A stretch of 41,242 nt of DNA, from the NCBI GenBank assembly GCA_013285685.1, contig JABDHD010000028.1, positions 1-41,242 of the forward strand, given 5' to 3'. The notes below the pieces were generated by a model. The model had not been told where the DNA came from and ran no database searches. It was given only the letters and a program-made list of their open reading frames with translations. Below are positions 18,050-25,138 of the stretch, in pieces. How positions within the stretch are numbered: position 1 is the first letter of the stretch; every line of letters starts with the position of its first letter. The position numbers and the translations under genes are program-made. The DNA is from Bacteroidota bacterium (GTDB taxonomy: Bacteria > Bacteroidota > Bacteroidia > Sphingobacteriales > Sphingobacteriaceae).

Positions 18050-18092
18050 CTTTACAACGTTTCAACTTTGCAACCTTGCAACATTTCAACAT
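18050..18092. repeat. Octamer array (TTKCAACN) filling the gap between two convergent stop codons
   Basis: Five contiguous 8-bp units, such as TTTCAACT, TTGCAACC and TTGCAACA, occupy 18052-18091 of the 43-nt space between stops at 18049 and 18093. Only one orientation is present. No poly-T terminator is seen. Confidence 0.85.
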
Positions 18093-18485
18093 CTACTCCC
18101 CGAAATACGCTTTCATCGGCTCAAAATAATAAGCCTTCCAGCCGCTTTCGTATTGTGTACCGTGCGGCGGTAAATTTGAATGTGTGAGGGTGACGAGGGT
18201 ACCATTTTCCTTGTCTTCAAAGGTAACCTCAATAAGCGAATCTGCTTCATCCGGCGAAAACTCGGTACTCCGCCAGCTTTGAACTATTTTGGAATTGGGC
18301 GCCAATTCAACGTTTTTACCCGTTATATAACCATCATGGGCCATAAAGCTGTCGCCAACTTTGGCGCCTGCAGTAGCATCGGCGGTAGTAGTCATTGCAG
18401 CGTGTTGTTTACTATCCAGCCAGGCATTGTAAATAGTTTCTTTGCTTGCAGGTATAATAGCCGAAACAGTAAAGGATAAAGCCAT
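18093..18485 (-). CDS. SRPBCC/AHSA1-family protein
   Basis: A 130-residue cytoplasmic protein with the START/AHSA1 helix-grip fold. MALSFTVSAIIPASKETIYNAWLDSKQHAAMT is the typical first strand and helix; GDSFMAHDGYITGKNVELAPNSKIVQSWRSTEFSPDEADSLIEVTFEDKENGTLVTLTHSNLP is the middle sheet; and the C-terminal helix is WKAYYFEPMKAYFG. Members bind hydrophobic ligands or act as Hsp90 ATPase activators, and their individual functions are usually unknown. The start at 18485 is preferred because the 38-codon upstream extension has no resemblance to the family. Confidence 0.88.
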   Translation of the reverse strand: MALSFTVSAIIPASKETIYNAWLDSKQHAAMTTTADATAGAKVGDSFMAHDGYITGKNVELAPNSKIVQSWRSTEFSPDEADSLIEVTFEDKENGTLVTLTHSNLPPHGTQYESGWKAYYFEPMKAYFGE

Positions 18486-18670
18486 GATCGTAAATATTAA
18501 AGGGTTTGAAATTTTGAATAAAGTTAAACGTGCTGATTGGTACCTGAAGTGGGTGAATACGACAATATAGCGGGTGATTTGCGACCGTTTGATCAACAAA
18601 ACTCGCCGATGCGGCCATATGGATTTATTTATATCGAATTAATTTTTTTAATTTGAGAACAATATTCACA

Positions 18671-19294
18671 ATGGAAAGCTATCCTTTTAATGCCGATGGA
18701 CTTGAACAAGATACCATCGATCTGTATGTCGACACCTACAACGAACTCAAAAGCAAGTTAGAGCTTTGCAGCATTGGACACATCGATTTTCATCTCGATC
18801 AATTTGAAGTTTTTAAAAACGGCGACCGTATGCGGGTTTTGGGCGCTTACGCCATTAAGCAGCACAACGGTAATGATTGCTATGTGTTATTTATCGAAAA
18901 AACCTACAAATACATTGGTGGCAAAGGACACACCGCTGTGGATGATGATTACCAAACCTGGGTAGTGGCTTATCTTAAAAACGACTTTGACCGGGTTTTG
19001 ATCAGGCGTGAAACACTCACTGACAAACTGATAGAATTAGTGCACCCGGTTGAACTGGATTTTGAAGACGACAAAGCCTTCAGCGACACTTTTTTTGTAT
19101 TGGTGAATGATCGCAATAAGGCCCTTCGGGGCATTGACCGCAATTTCAGAAATGCGGTGATGGATTTGCGGCACGATCATTTTATTATTGAGATATTGGG
19201 ACATACCTTAATAGCCGGCATCCAGGGGCCAATGCTGCCGGGCACAGCGGTTCACCTGGCAGAGTTTGCCGAACGGTTGTGCAAGTTATGCTGA
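18671..19294 (+). CDS. Unknown protein, first of a tandem paralogous pair
   Basis: A 207-residue predicted cytoplasmic protein without signal peptide or membrane helix (start ATG 18671, MESYPFNADGLEQDTIDLY). It shares one architecture with the gene that follows: an N-terminal helix (LYVDTYNELKSKLELC), a beta-rich middle (NDCYVLFIEKTYKYIG, VVAYLKNDFDRVLIRRETLTD), and a conserved C-terminal block, VHPVELDFEDDKAFSDTFFVLVNDRNKA, then NFRNAVMD and a final strand with helix. The C-terminal block faintly recalls DUF3137-like proteins (acidic strand, FxVxxxD, helix), but DUF3137 proteins usually carry membrane helices. Function unknown. A duplication 32 nt apart suggests a linked role. Confidence 0.75.
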   Translation: MESYPFNADGLEQDTIDLYVDTYNELKSKLELCSIGHIDFHLDQFEVFKNGDRMRVLGAYAIKQHNGNDCYVLFIEKTYKYIGGKGHTAVDDDYQTWVVAYLKNDFDRVLIRRETLTDKLIELVHPVELDFEDDKAFSDTFFVLVNDRNKALRGIDRNFRNAVMDLRHDHFIIEILGHTLIAGIQGPMLPGTAVHLAEFAERLCKLC

Positions 19295-19326
19295 ATGATA
19301 CACTAAAAACCTTATAAACCTTTATC

Positions 19327-19977
19327 ATGGATAATTTACCGTTTGATCTTGTTGGCCTCGCCGCATCCGAAGTGGATAGCCTGGAAGCCGTTTATAAAGC
19401 ACTAAAGGATAAATTTGCTGTCAAAGTACCCGATGACTTTAACATCGACGTCAATCAGTTTGATTCAATAAAATTCTACGAGAATACAGATCGGCAATCA
19501 GAAGTGACTGTAGGTGGCGTGCTTCAAATAGACAACTGCGCAAATAATTGCTATGTAGTTTTTGTAAAAATTCGTCACTATTATCCGCCTAATTCCTCTT
19601 ATCATACCGGTGAGCGTCTTGATTATTACAAATACCAGGTTTGGGCGCTGGTAAATCAAAAGAAAGATTTTGGGCGGGCACTGATTCGCAAGGAAACTTT
19701 TACTGACAGGGTATTAAGCATAGTTCATCCCCTTGAACTCGATTTTGAAGACGATAAAGCCTTCAGTCATAAATTTTATGTAGTGGCCAACGATCCTGAA
19801 AAAGCGACGAATTGTATCAACTGGAACTTTCGCAACGCGCTTATGGATATCGATCTGCGCGACCTTGTAATTGAAATGGTTGGTGATGACTTAATTATTG
19901 GAAATAACGACTGGCTAAATCCCGATACGGCGATTTATTCAGCGAAAATTGCTAGCAAGATCGCGGCGGTTTGCTAA
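19327..19977 (+). CDS. Unknown protein, second of a tandem paralogous pair
   Basis: A 216-residue cytoplasmic protein, paralogous to the one ending at 19294 and separated from it by 32 nt, so probably co-transcribed. The most conserved segment is VHPLELDFEDDKAFSHKFYVVANDPEKA, then NFRNALMDIDLRDLVIEMVGDDLIIG. The middle is longer in this copy and rich in Tyr (RHYYPPNSSYHTGERLDYYKY). The N-terminal third is diverged. It ends IASKIAAVC, matching FAERLCKLC in the first copy, so a cysteine as last residue is shared. No signal peptide, membrane helix or catalytic motif is seen. Function unknown. Confidence 0.75.
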   Translation: MDNLPFDLVGLAASEVDSLEAVYKALKDKFAVKVPDDFNIDVNQFDSIKFYENTDRQSEVTVGGVLQIDNCANNCYVVFVKIRHYYPPNSSYHTGERLDYYKYQVWALVNQKKDFGRALIRKETFTDRVLSIVHPLELDFEDDKAFSHKFYVVANDPEKATNCINWNFRNALMDIDLRDLVIEMVGDDLIIGNNDWLNPDTAIYSAKIASKIAAVC

Positions 19978-20048
19978 CGGGTCTCCTTGTCATTTGATAT
20001 CGTGAGTTAAAGCACTGCCATTCAGCTTGCCAACTGAAACATCTGCGT

Positions 20049-20774
20049 TTACTCGGCCAGTATTTTGCTTCTGTCAACCCTTTGAATGCTGGGGTTCGGG
20101 TAATCGTTTTCTATCAAACCGTCGCGCATACGCACAATCCGGTGGGCATGCTGGGCTATATCTTCTTCGTGGGTTACCAGTATAATGGTATTGCCGCGCG
20201 CGTGGATATCCTCGATCAGGCCCATAATTTCGATGGAGGTTTTAGTGTCAAGGTTACCTGTTGGCTCATCCGCCAGGATAATCGAGGGGTTATTTACCAG
20301 CGCCCTGGCCACAGCCACACGCTGGCGTTGCCCGCCCGATAGTTCATTGGGCTTGTGGTCCATCCGGTTGCCCAGGCCAACATTGGTCAGGTTTTGTTTA
20401 GCCCGCTCGCGACGTTGCTCTCTGTTCACCCCTGCGTATATCAATGGCAGTGCTACGTTATCAAGGGCGGTATTACGCGGCAGCAGGTTAAACGTTTGAA
20501 ACACGAAGCCGATCTCCTTGTTGCGCACATCGGCCAGGTCGTTGTCTGTCATGTGGCTCACATTAATGCCATTCAGGATGTATTCTCCCTTTGTGGGCGT
20601 ATCCAGGCAGCCCAAAATATTCATCAGCGTGGATTTACCCGAGCCCGAAGGGCCCATCAAAGCAACAAATTCACCTTTATTTATGGTTAACGACACGGAT
20701 TTGAGGGCGTGTATGATCTCAGTACCAATGACGTATTTTCTGCCGATATCGTTAAGTATAATTAATGGAGCCAT
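20049..20774 (-). CDS. MacB/LolD-type ABC transporter ATP-binding protein
   Basis: A 241-residue cytoplasmic ATPase of the MacB/LolD/FtsE branch. Walker A is GPSGSGKST (about 41-49), the Q-loop is [26 protein letters not shown], the signature is [15 protein letters not shown], Walker B is [12 protein letters not shown], and the H-loop is [18 protein letters not shown]. The [18 protein letters not shown] stretch is typical of this branch. Its partner is expected to be a MacB/FtsX permease. None is adjacent here, but one is encoded at 11.3-12.6 kb on the same strand. Upstream lies a 271-nt gap carrying two hairpin-type repeats. Confidence 0.93.
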   Translation of the reverse strand: MAPLIILNDIGRKYVIGTEIIHALKSVSLTINKGEFVALMGPSGSGKSTLMNILGCLDTPTKGEYILNGINVSHMTDNDLADVRNKEIGFVFQTFNLLPRNTALDNVALPLIYAGVNREQRRERAKQNLTNVGLGNRMDHKPNELSGGQRQRVAVARALVNNPSIILADEPTGNLDTKTSIEIMGLIEDIHARGNTIILVTHEEDIAQHAHRIVRMRDGLIENDYPNPSIQRVDRSKILAE

Positions 20775-20873
20775 ATTTTTGTTGGTTTGACTGTAGGATG
20801 ATAGGTTTTGTTACAGGGGAGTTGTTTTTTTAAGTCCGGAAAAAAAAAATCTGTGCGTTCAACCCTCGGTTTT

Positions 20874-20968
20874 AGCCCCTCCTAAATCCTCCCCGGTTGG
20901 GAGGACTTAAAAAAAGCGCCGTAACCGAAGCTAAAGTCTCCCCTGCCGGGGGAGATTTAGAGGGGGCT
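20874..20968. repeat. Pair of inverted 35-bp hairpin elements with compensatory stem changes
   Basis: The element at 20874-20908 and the reverse complement of 20934-20968 align over 35 bp with eight differences. Each holds its own 7-bp stem: TCCTCCC/GGGAGGA at 20887-20905, and TCTCCCC/GGGGAGA at 20937-20955. The four stem differences between copies are paired and keep both stems perfect. It lies between the ATPase start and the gatC stop, with no gene inside. Confidence 0.85.
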
Positions 20969-21015
20969 CAATCTCAGGGTTTCCTTAAGTAAACGACATT
21001 GACTCACCTTCCTCG

Positions 21016-21041
21016 TCCGCCATAGCTTCAGCGACGGCGGA
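21016..21041. repeat. TCCGCC...GGCGGA palindromic element downstream of gatC
   Basis: TCCGCC (21016-21021) pairs with GGCGGA (21036-21041) around ATAGCTTCAGCGAC. It begins four bases beyond the gatC stop on the minus strand and has no U-tract, so it looks like a dispersed palindromic element rather than a classical terminator. Confidence 0.6.
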
Positions 21042-21045
21042 TCAC

Positions 21046-21333
21046 CTAACCGATTACCTTCGCTACCAGGAAATATTCGCCATCCTGCTTCGGTGCGTTT
21101 AACAGCGCCTCCTCGTGGCTAATCTCCTGTTTTATGACATCCTCACGCAGCGAATTCACCTCATTGGTCATGTAAACCAGCGGCTCAACCCCGGTAGTGT
21201 CAATTTCGTTCAGCTTGTCCATAAAGTCAAGGATCTTGTTCATATCCTTTATCATGGTTTGCTTTTCGTCGCCGGTAAGTTCAAGGCGGGCAAGGTGGGC
21301 TATCTTTTCAACGGTATCCTGGTCGATGATCAT
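21046..21333 (-). CDS. gatC: Asp-tRNA(Asn)/Glu-tRNA(Gln) amidotransferase subunit C
   Basis: A 95-residue small subunit of the GatCAB transamidosome, which converts Glu-tRNA(Gln), and in some species Asp-tRNA(Asn), to the correct amidated form. GatC stabilises GatA and bridges to GatB. Family features are VEKIAHLARLELTGDEKQTMIKDMNKILDFMDKLNEIDTTGVEPLVY, then LREDVI, and the C-terminal ALLNAPKQDGEYFLVAKVI. The length is typical. Its ATG overlaps the stop of the upstream acyltransferase gene by 4 nt (ATGA), implying translational coupling. gatA and gatB are not in this window. Confidence 0.95.
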   Translation of the reverse strand: MIIDQDTVEKIAHLARLELTGDEKQTMIKDMNKILDFMDKLNEIDTTGVEPLVYMTNEVNSLREDVIKQEISHEEALLNAPKQDGEYFLVAKVIG

Positions 21334-22061
21334 GCTATTCCAAGTTTCTTTTTTATCGTTTCATAAACCTCGTCGCGCAGCGTATCGGCATCATCCATGG
21401 TCAAGTGCGCTGTTTCAAGGGGTTTGTGCACAAATATATGACAAATGCCCGGCCTGCTCCCATATTGGCTGCCGGTATTCCAATAAACCTTCCAGGTATC
21501 AACCGACGTAACGGGCAGTATCGGAATTTTCAGCTCGATAGCGAGGCGGAAGGCGCCGTTTTTAAATTCGCTAAGCGTAGGCGGGTATACCAGTGGGATG
21601 GTCGCCTCCGGGAACATCACAACACTGATCCCCTGCTTCAGCTTTTCGGCGGCGTGCTTGAAAACCCTGAAGGAAGATATTTTACTTTCCCGGTTCACGG
21701 TCAGGTCTATCGTTCGGAAAAAGTAACCCAGCACAAGGTTTTTCTTCAGCTCTTCTTTTCCAATAAAAACATGGTTGTTTTTTGCCGACAAGTTAATGGC
21801 GGAGATATCCAGGTTTGAGGTGTGGTTACCGACAATAATGTACGTGCGGCTCCAGTCGATCGGCACTTCGTAGCTAGTTTTAAAAGTTATACCCGAAATA
21901 AAGGTACTGCAGCGAATGATGAACCTGCGCACCCCGTTAATGTATTTAAAACGCTCCGGTTTCTGTTTGAGGTAATAACGCACCGGCCAAACCAACATAT
22001 AGAAAAAAGCAACGCTGAACCGGTAGAGCTGCGTATGTATCTTTCGTAACAAAAGCTTCAT
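21330..22061 (-). CDS. PlsC-like 1-acylglycerol-3-phosphate acyltransferase (copy nearest gatC)
   Basis: A 243-residue lysophospholipid acyltransferase-like membrane protein of phospholipid synthesis, starting at ATG 22061 (MKLLLRKIHTQLYRFSVAFFYMLVWPVRYYL). The upstream 43 codons of open frame overlap the neighbouring gene and are rejected. An N-terminal hydrophobic anchor is followed by the acyltransferase motifs: NHTSNLD (HX4D catalytic motif, about residue 85), VNRES, MFPEATIPL (motif III, where most relatives have FPEG), and ILPVTSVDTWKVYW. It is paralogous to the gene immediately upstream and overlaps gatC by 4 nt. The acyl substrate preference is unknown. Confidence 0.9.
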   Translation of the reverse strand: MKLLLRKIHTQLYRFSVAFFYMLVWPVRYYLKQKPERFKYINGVRRFIIRCSTFISGITFKTSYEVPIDWSRTYIIVGNHTSNLDISAINLSAKNNHVFIGKEELKKNLVLGYFFRTIDLTVNRESKISSFRVFKHAAEKLKQGISVVMFPEATIPLVYPPTLSEFKNGAFRLAIELKIPILPVTSVDTWKVYWNTGSQYGSRPGICHIFVHKPLETAHLTMDDADTLRDEVYETIKKKLGIA

Positions 22062-22119
22062 GGCGGCCCAAAAATAACGAAAAAGATAATGGCAGTAAAC
22101 AAGCCGGATTAGGTTTACA

Positions 22120-22863
22120 TTAGTTTTTCTCAGAAAGTTTGCTGTTAATGACATTAAAAACCTCATCCCTAATCCGATCGGCATCATCAACAGTCAGGCC
22201 CTTGGTTTCAATTGGCTTGTGTACAAAGATTTTGCAAATGCCCGGCCGCGAACCATATTTCAGGCCATCGTCCCACAAAATCTTCCAGGTATTTAGTGAA
22301 GTTACCGCCAGCACGGGCACCTGTTGCTCGATTGCCAGCCGGAATGGCCCGTTTTTAAACTCCTGTAATTGGGGAGGATAGTCGTTTTCGATACCACCTT
22401 CGGGGAACATGATCATACTGATGCCATTTTTTAGCCGCTCCCCTGCCGCTTTGAAAGCCCTGAACGACGCCATCTTACTGCTGCGGTCAACCGGCAGGTC
22501 AACCGTACGGAAATAGATACCCGTGAGCGCATTGCGTGTAAGCTCTTCTTTTCCCATAATACACAGCCTGTTAGTTTTTACCAGGATGCTGATCATCGCG
22601 GTATCGAGGTTTGAGCTGTGATAAGGGCATATCATGTAAGTTTTGCTCCAGTCAACAGGCTCCTCAAATTCATAACTAAAAAAAATGCCGGCAAACCCGG
22701 TACTAAGGCGCGCCCACCACCGGCGCAGCTTTACCATGCCCCAATAGCGTTGCGGTTTCCTTGAAAAATAATACAAAGCCGGATAGAGCAGGAAAAAGAA
22801 AAAAGCCATATTGAACATGGCGAGATAGCAATGCAACTTTTTGAAAAATAGCTTTATGGTCAT
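22120..22863 (-). CDS. PlsC-like 1-acylglycerol-3-phosphate acyltransferase (upstream copy)
   Basis: A 247-residue PlsC-type acyltransferase, paralogous to the next gene and 58 nt upstream of it, forming an operon plsC-plsC-gatC. The N-terminal amphipathic and hydrophobic region (FFFFLLYPALYYFSRKPQRY) anchors it to the inner membrane. Catalytic motif I is YHSSNLD (HX4D). The substrate-binding motif is FPEGGIENDYPP, with the conventional FPEG. LAVTSLNTWKILWDDGLKYGSRPGICKIFVHKPIET matches the same segment in the second copy. Likely role: acylation of lysophosphatidate or a related lysolipid. Two tandem copies suggest specialised chain or head-group preference. Confidence 0.91.
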   Translation of the reverse strand: MTIKLFFKKLHCYLAMFNMAFFFFLLYPALYYFSRKPQRYWGMVKLRRWWARLSTGFAGIFFSYEFEEPVDWSKTYMICPYHSSNLDTAMISILVKTNRLCIMGKEELTRNALTGIYFRTVDLPVDRSSKMASFRAFKAAGERLKNGISMIMFPEGGIENDYPPQLQEFKNGPFRLAIEQQVPVLAVTSLNTWKILWDDGLKYGSRPGICKIFVHKPIETKGLTVDDADRIRDEVFNVINSKLSEKN

Positions 22864-22956
22864 AGGGGACTGTTAATGGGAAGTGCATTTAATCTATCCT
22901 CCCATAGCGATGGGTCGGAAACCTTGCGTGTTTGAAACACTAAAAATAGCTGCAGC

Positions 22957-23144
22957 TACCCTCTTTCCGGCGAAGCCGAAGAGAGGGTCACCGAGCAAAG
23001 CGATGGTGGGGTGAGTAGATCCCGACGGACATTACCGTTAATGCTCCCGATAGCTATCGGGAGGCGCTAATGTCCGCCGGGTTGACTCACCCCAACTACG
23101 CTTCGCTGGTCGACCCTCTCTTCGCCTTCGGCGGAAAGAGGGTA
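22957..23144. repeat. 188-bp inverted repeat with self-complementary arms and a central perfect palindrome
   Basis: TACCCTCTTTCC at 22957 pairs with GGAAAGAGGGTA ending at 23144. Most of the interior is imperfectly inverted, including GGTGGGGTGAGT against ACTCACCCC and CGGACATTA against TAATGTCCG. Each outer arm can also fold on itself (ACCCTCT...AGAGGGT and its counterpart). The tip is the 20-bp palindrome CTCCCGATAGCTATCGGGAG at 23044-23063. It fills the roughly 395-nt region between the divergent plsC and trpS genes; nothing coding is seen there. Confidence 0.92.
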
Positions 23145-23246
23145 AAACTGTTATTTTTCATGTATTGAACACCTTGGTTTAAAACCCATCGCTTTGCAAG
23201 AGCGAATATGAACACTTCCGTTTTCACCAAAAATATAAAAATTACT

Positions 23247-23254
23247 TACTTTCG
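23247..23254 (+). promoter_or_regulatory. Candidate -7 promoter element of trpS
   Basis: TACTTTCG resembles TAnnTTTG and is followed by CCCC. It ends only 4 nt before the trpS ATG at 23259, which would make the transcript leaderless or nearly so. Confidence 0.4.
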
Positions 23255-23258
23255 CCCC

Positions 23259-24254
23259 ATGGAAACTGTTGTTAGTGGTATCCGTTCAACCGGGAACCTA
23301 CATTTGGGAAATTATTACGGGGCAATACAAAACTTCGTAAAAATGCAGCATGAATATAACTGCTACTTTTTTATTGCCGATCTTCATTCATTAACCACCC
23401 ACCCCACCCCTGCCGACCTGCACGGAAATGTGAAACAAGTATTAATTGAATACCTGGCCGCGGGCATTGATCCTGAAAAATCGACTATTTATGTTCAATC
23501 GGACGTCCCTGAAGTTGCTGAATTGTACCTTTATCTGAATATGAACGCATACCTCGGCGAGTTGGAACGCAGCACCTCCTTTAAGGACAAGGTGCGCACA
23601 CAGCCCGATAACGTCAACGCAGGCTTACTTACCTACCCGGTTTTGATGGCCGCGGATATTATCATCCATAAAGCTGTAAAGGTGCCCGTGGGCAAAGACC
23701 AGGAGCAGCACCTGGAAATGTCGCGGACGTTTGCTAACCGTTTCAACCGGCTTTATAATACCGAATATTTCCCCGAGCCCTACGCATTCAATTTCAGTGA
23801 GAACCTGGTGAAAATACCCGGTCTGGATGGCAAAGGCAAAATGGGCAAATCGGAAGGTGAGGGCAATGCCGTTTATTTATCCGATTCGCCCGAAGTGATC
23901 CGCAAAAAAGTAATGAAGGCGGTAACAGACAGCGGCCCGACCACAGAAAACCAGGAAAAACCGGATGAGATACAAAACCTGTTCGACCTGATGAAGGTGG
24001 TATCGGCGCCGGACACTTACAAACATTTCGACGATCTGTACAACAGCTGCCAGATACGCTATGGCGACCTAAAAAAGCAGCTTGGTGAAGATATTATAGT
24101 GGCCACATCCCCTATTCGCGACCGTATAAAGGATATTTCCACCGACCCCTCCTACCTGCGCCAGGTTGCCCGTCACGGGGCCATTAAGGCCCGCGAAAGC
24201 GCAGCCAGGACAATTAAGGAAGTGAGAGAGATCATTGGTTTCAGGAATTTTTAG
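23259..24254 (+). CDS. trpS: Tryptophanyl-tRNA synthetase
   Basis: A class I aminoacyl-tRNA synthetase charging tRNA(Trp), 331 residues from ATG 23259 (METVVSGIRSTGNLHLGNYYGAI). That start places the HIGH-type motif (TGNLHLGN) in the usual N-terminal position. The upstream ATG at 23208 would add a 17-residue tail overlapping the promoter. Other features are LLTYPVLMAADIIIHKAVKVPVGKDQEQHLEMSR and the KMSKS-type loop KGKMGKSEGEGNAVYL. The C-terminal domain ends VREIIGF. Its stop is followed 3 nt later by a heptamer array. Confidence 0.97.
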   Translation: METVVSGIRSTGNLHLGNYYGAIQNFVKMQHEYNCYFFIADLHSLTTHPTPADLHGNVKQVLIEYLAAGIDPEKSTIYVQSDVPEVAELYLYLNMNAYLGELERSTSFKDKVRTQPDNVNAGLLTYPVLMAADIIIHKAVKVPVGKDQEQHLEMSRTFANRFNRLYNTEYFPEPYAFNFSENLVKIPGLDGKGKMGKSEGEGNAVYLSDSPEVIRKKVMKAVTDSGPTTENQEKPDEIQNLFDLMKVVSAPDTYKHFDDLYNSCQIRYGDLKKQLGEDIIVATSPIRDRIKDISTDPSYLRQVARHGAIKARESAARTIKEVREIIGFRNF

Positions 24255-24257
24255 TTA

Positions 24258-24408
24258 GTTCATAGTTGATAGTTCATAGTTCATGGTGTATATTAGGCGG
24301 AGTTTTGTTGCAATGCCTGATAGGCATGTATCGTTAGCGCTGACCCATATCTTCTGCTATGAACCATGAACTATGAACCATGAACAACAAACTATTAACC
24401 ATGAACTA
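24258..24408. repeat. GTTCATG heptamer inverted array between trpS and the deoxynucleoside kinase gene
   Basis: The left arm, 24258-24285, has in-phase units GTTCATA, GTTGATA, GTTCATA and GTTCATG. The right arm, about 24355-24408, carries CATGAAC and TATGAAC units, interrupted by an AACAACAAACTATT stretch, and ends 4 nt before the next start codon. The shared core CTTCTGCTATG lies at 24351-24361. Confidence 0.9.
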
Positions 24409-24412
24409 AGAA

Positions 24413-25027
24413 ATGCACATCGCAATTGTAGGAAACATAGGCGCCGGGAAAACCACCCTGACTGAATTACTGGCCAAAAATTACGGCTGGGACCCTTTAT
24501 TTGAAGCTGTTGACAATAATCCGTACCTGGAAGATTTTTACAGCGACATGAAACGCTGGAGCTTTAACCTGCAGATATACTTTTTAAACACCCGTTACCG
24601 GCAGATCATCGACATTCAAAAAGGCGGCCACAACATCATCCAGGACAGGACCATTTATGAAGACGCCTATATTTTTGCCGAGAACCTGCACGATATGGGC
24701 CTGATGACCACCCGCGATTACCAGAATTACCAGGCCATTTTTGATAATATCACCGAATTTATAAAACCACCCGACCTGCTGATCTACCTGAAGGCATCGG
24801 TACCTACATTGGTCAATAATATCCAGCGCCGCGGCCGCGAATACGAATCCGGCATCCGCCTGGATTACCTGTCCAAGTTGAACGATAAATACCAGAAATG
24901 GATAAACGGCTATAAATTGGGTAAACTGCTGGTACTGGATAAGGACAACCTCGACTTCGCCAATAAAACCGAAGATTTGGCTACGATTGTGCAGATGATT
25001 GAAAGGGAAATCCACGGATTATTTTAG
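24413..25027 (+). CDS. Deoxynucleoside kinase (dAK/dGK/dCK family)
   Basis: A 204-residue cytoplasmic kinase that phosphorylates deoxynucleosides in the salvage pathway. The P-loop is GNIGAGKTT (residues 7-15). The family motifs DNNPYLEDFY and MKRWSFNLQIYFLNTRYRQI follow, then QDRTIYEDAYIFAENLHDMG (the DR[ST]xxED substrate and catalytic motif) and the lid-type arginine-rich region RRGREYESGIRLDYL. The length fits bacterial deoxyadenosine/deoxyguanosine kinases; the base preference cannot be told from sequence. It sits between two repeat arrays, after trpS and before kdsB, all in one direction. Confidence 0.94.
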   Translation: MHIAIVGNIGAGKTTLTELLAKNYGWDPLFEAVDNNPYLEDFYSDMKRWSFNLQIYFLNTRYRQIIDIQKGGHNIIQDRTIYEDAYIFAENLHDMGLMTTRDYQNYQAIFDNITEFIKPPDLLIYLKASVPTLVNNIQRRGREYESGIRLDYLSKLNDKYQKWINGYKLGKLLVLDKDNLDFANKTEDLATIVQMIEREIHGLF

Positions 25028-25042
25028 ATTAAGTTAGAATGA

Positions 25043-25138
25043 GTTGTAGTGGTTGTAACAAGTTGTAATGGTTGAATATCTGTTAACATCCACTAACTTT
25101 TACAACTTATTATAACCCTTACAACTTTTACAACTAAC
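25043..25138. repeat. GTTGTAANN nonamer inverted array ending at the kdsB start codon
   Basis: The left arm, 25043-25074, has units GTTGTAGTG, GTTGTAACA and GTTGTAATG. The right arm, 25091-25138, is the reverse complement (TTTTACAAC and CCTTACAAC units) and ends on the base before the kdsB ATG at 25139. The architecture is that of the heptamer arrays, with a unit of about 9 bp. Confidence 0.85.

Noticed and set aside
22957..23144. Insertion sequence
   Set aside because: No transposase ORF in or near the inverted repeat; at most a MITE-like or composite palindromic element.
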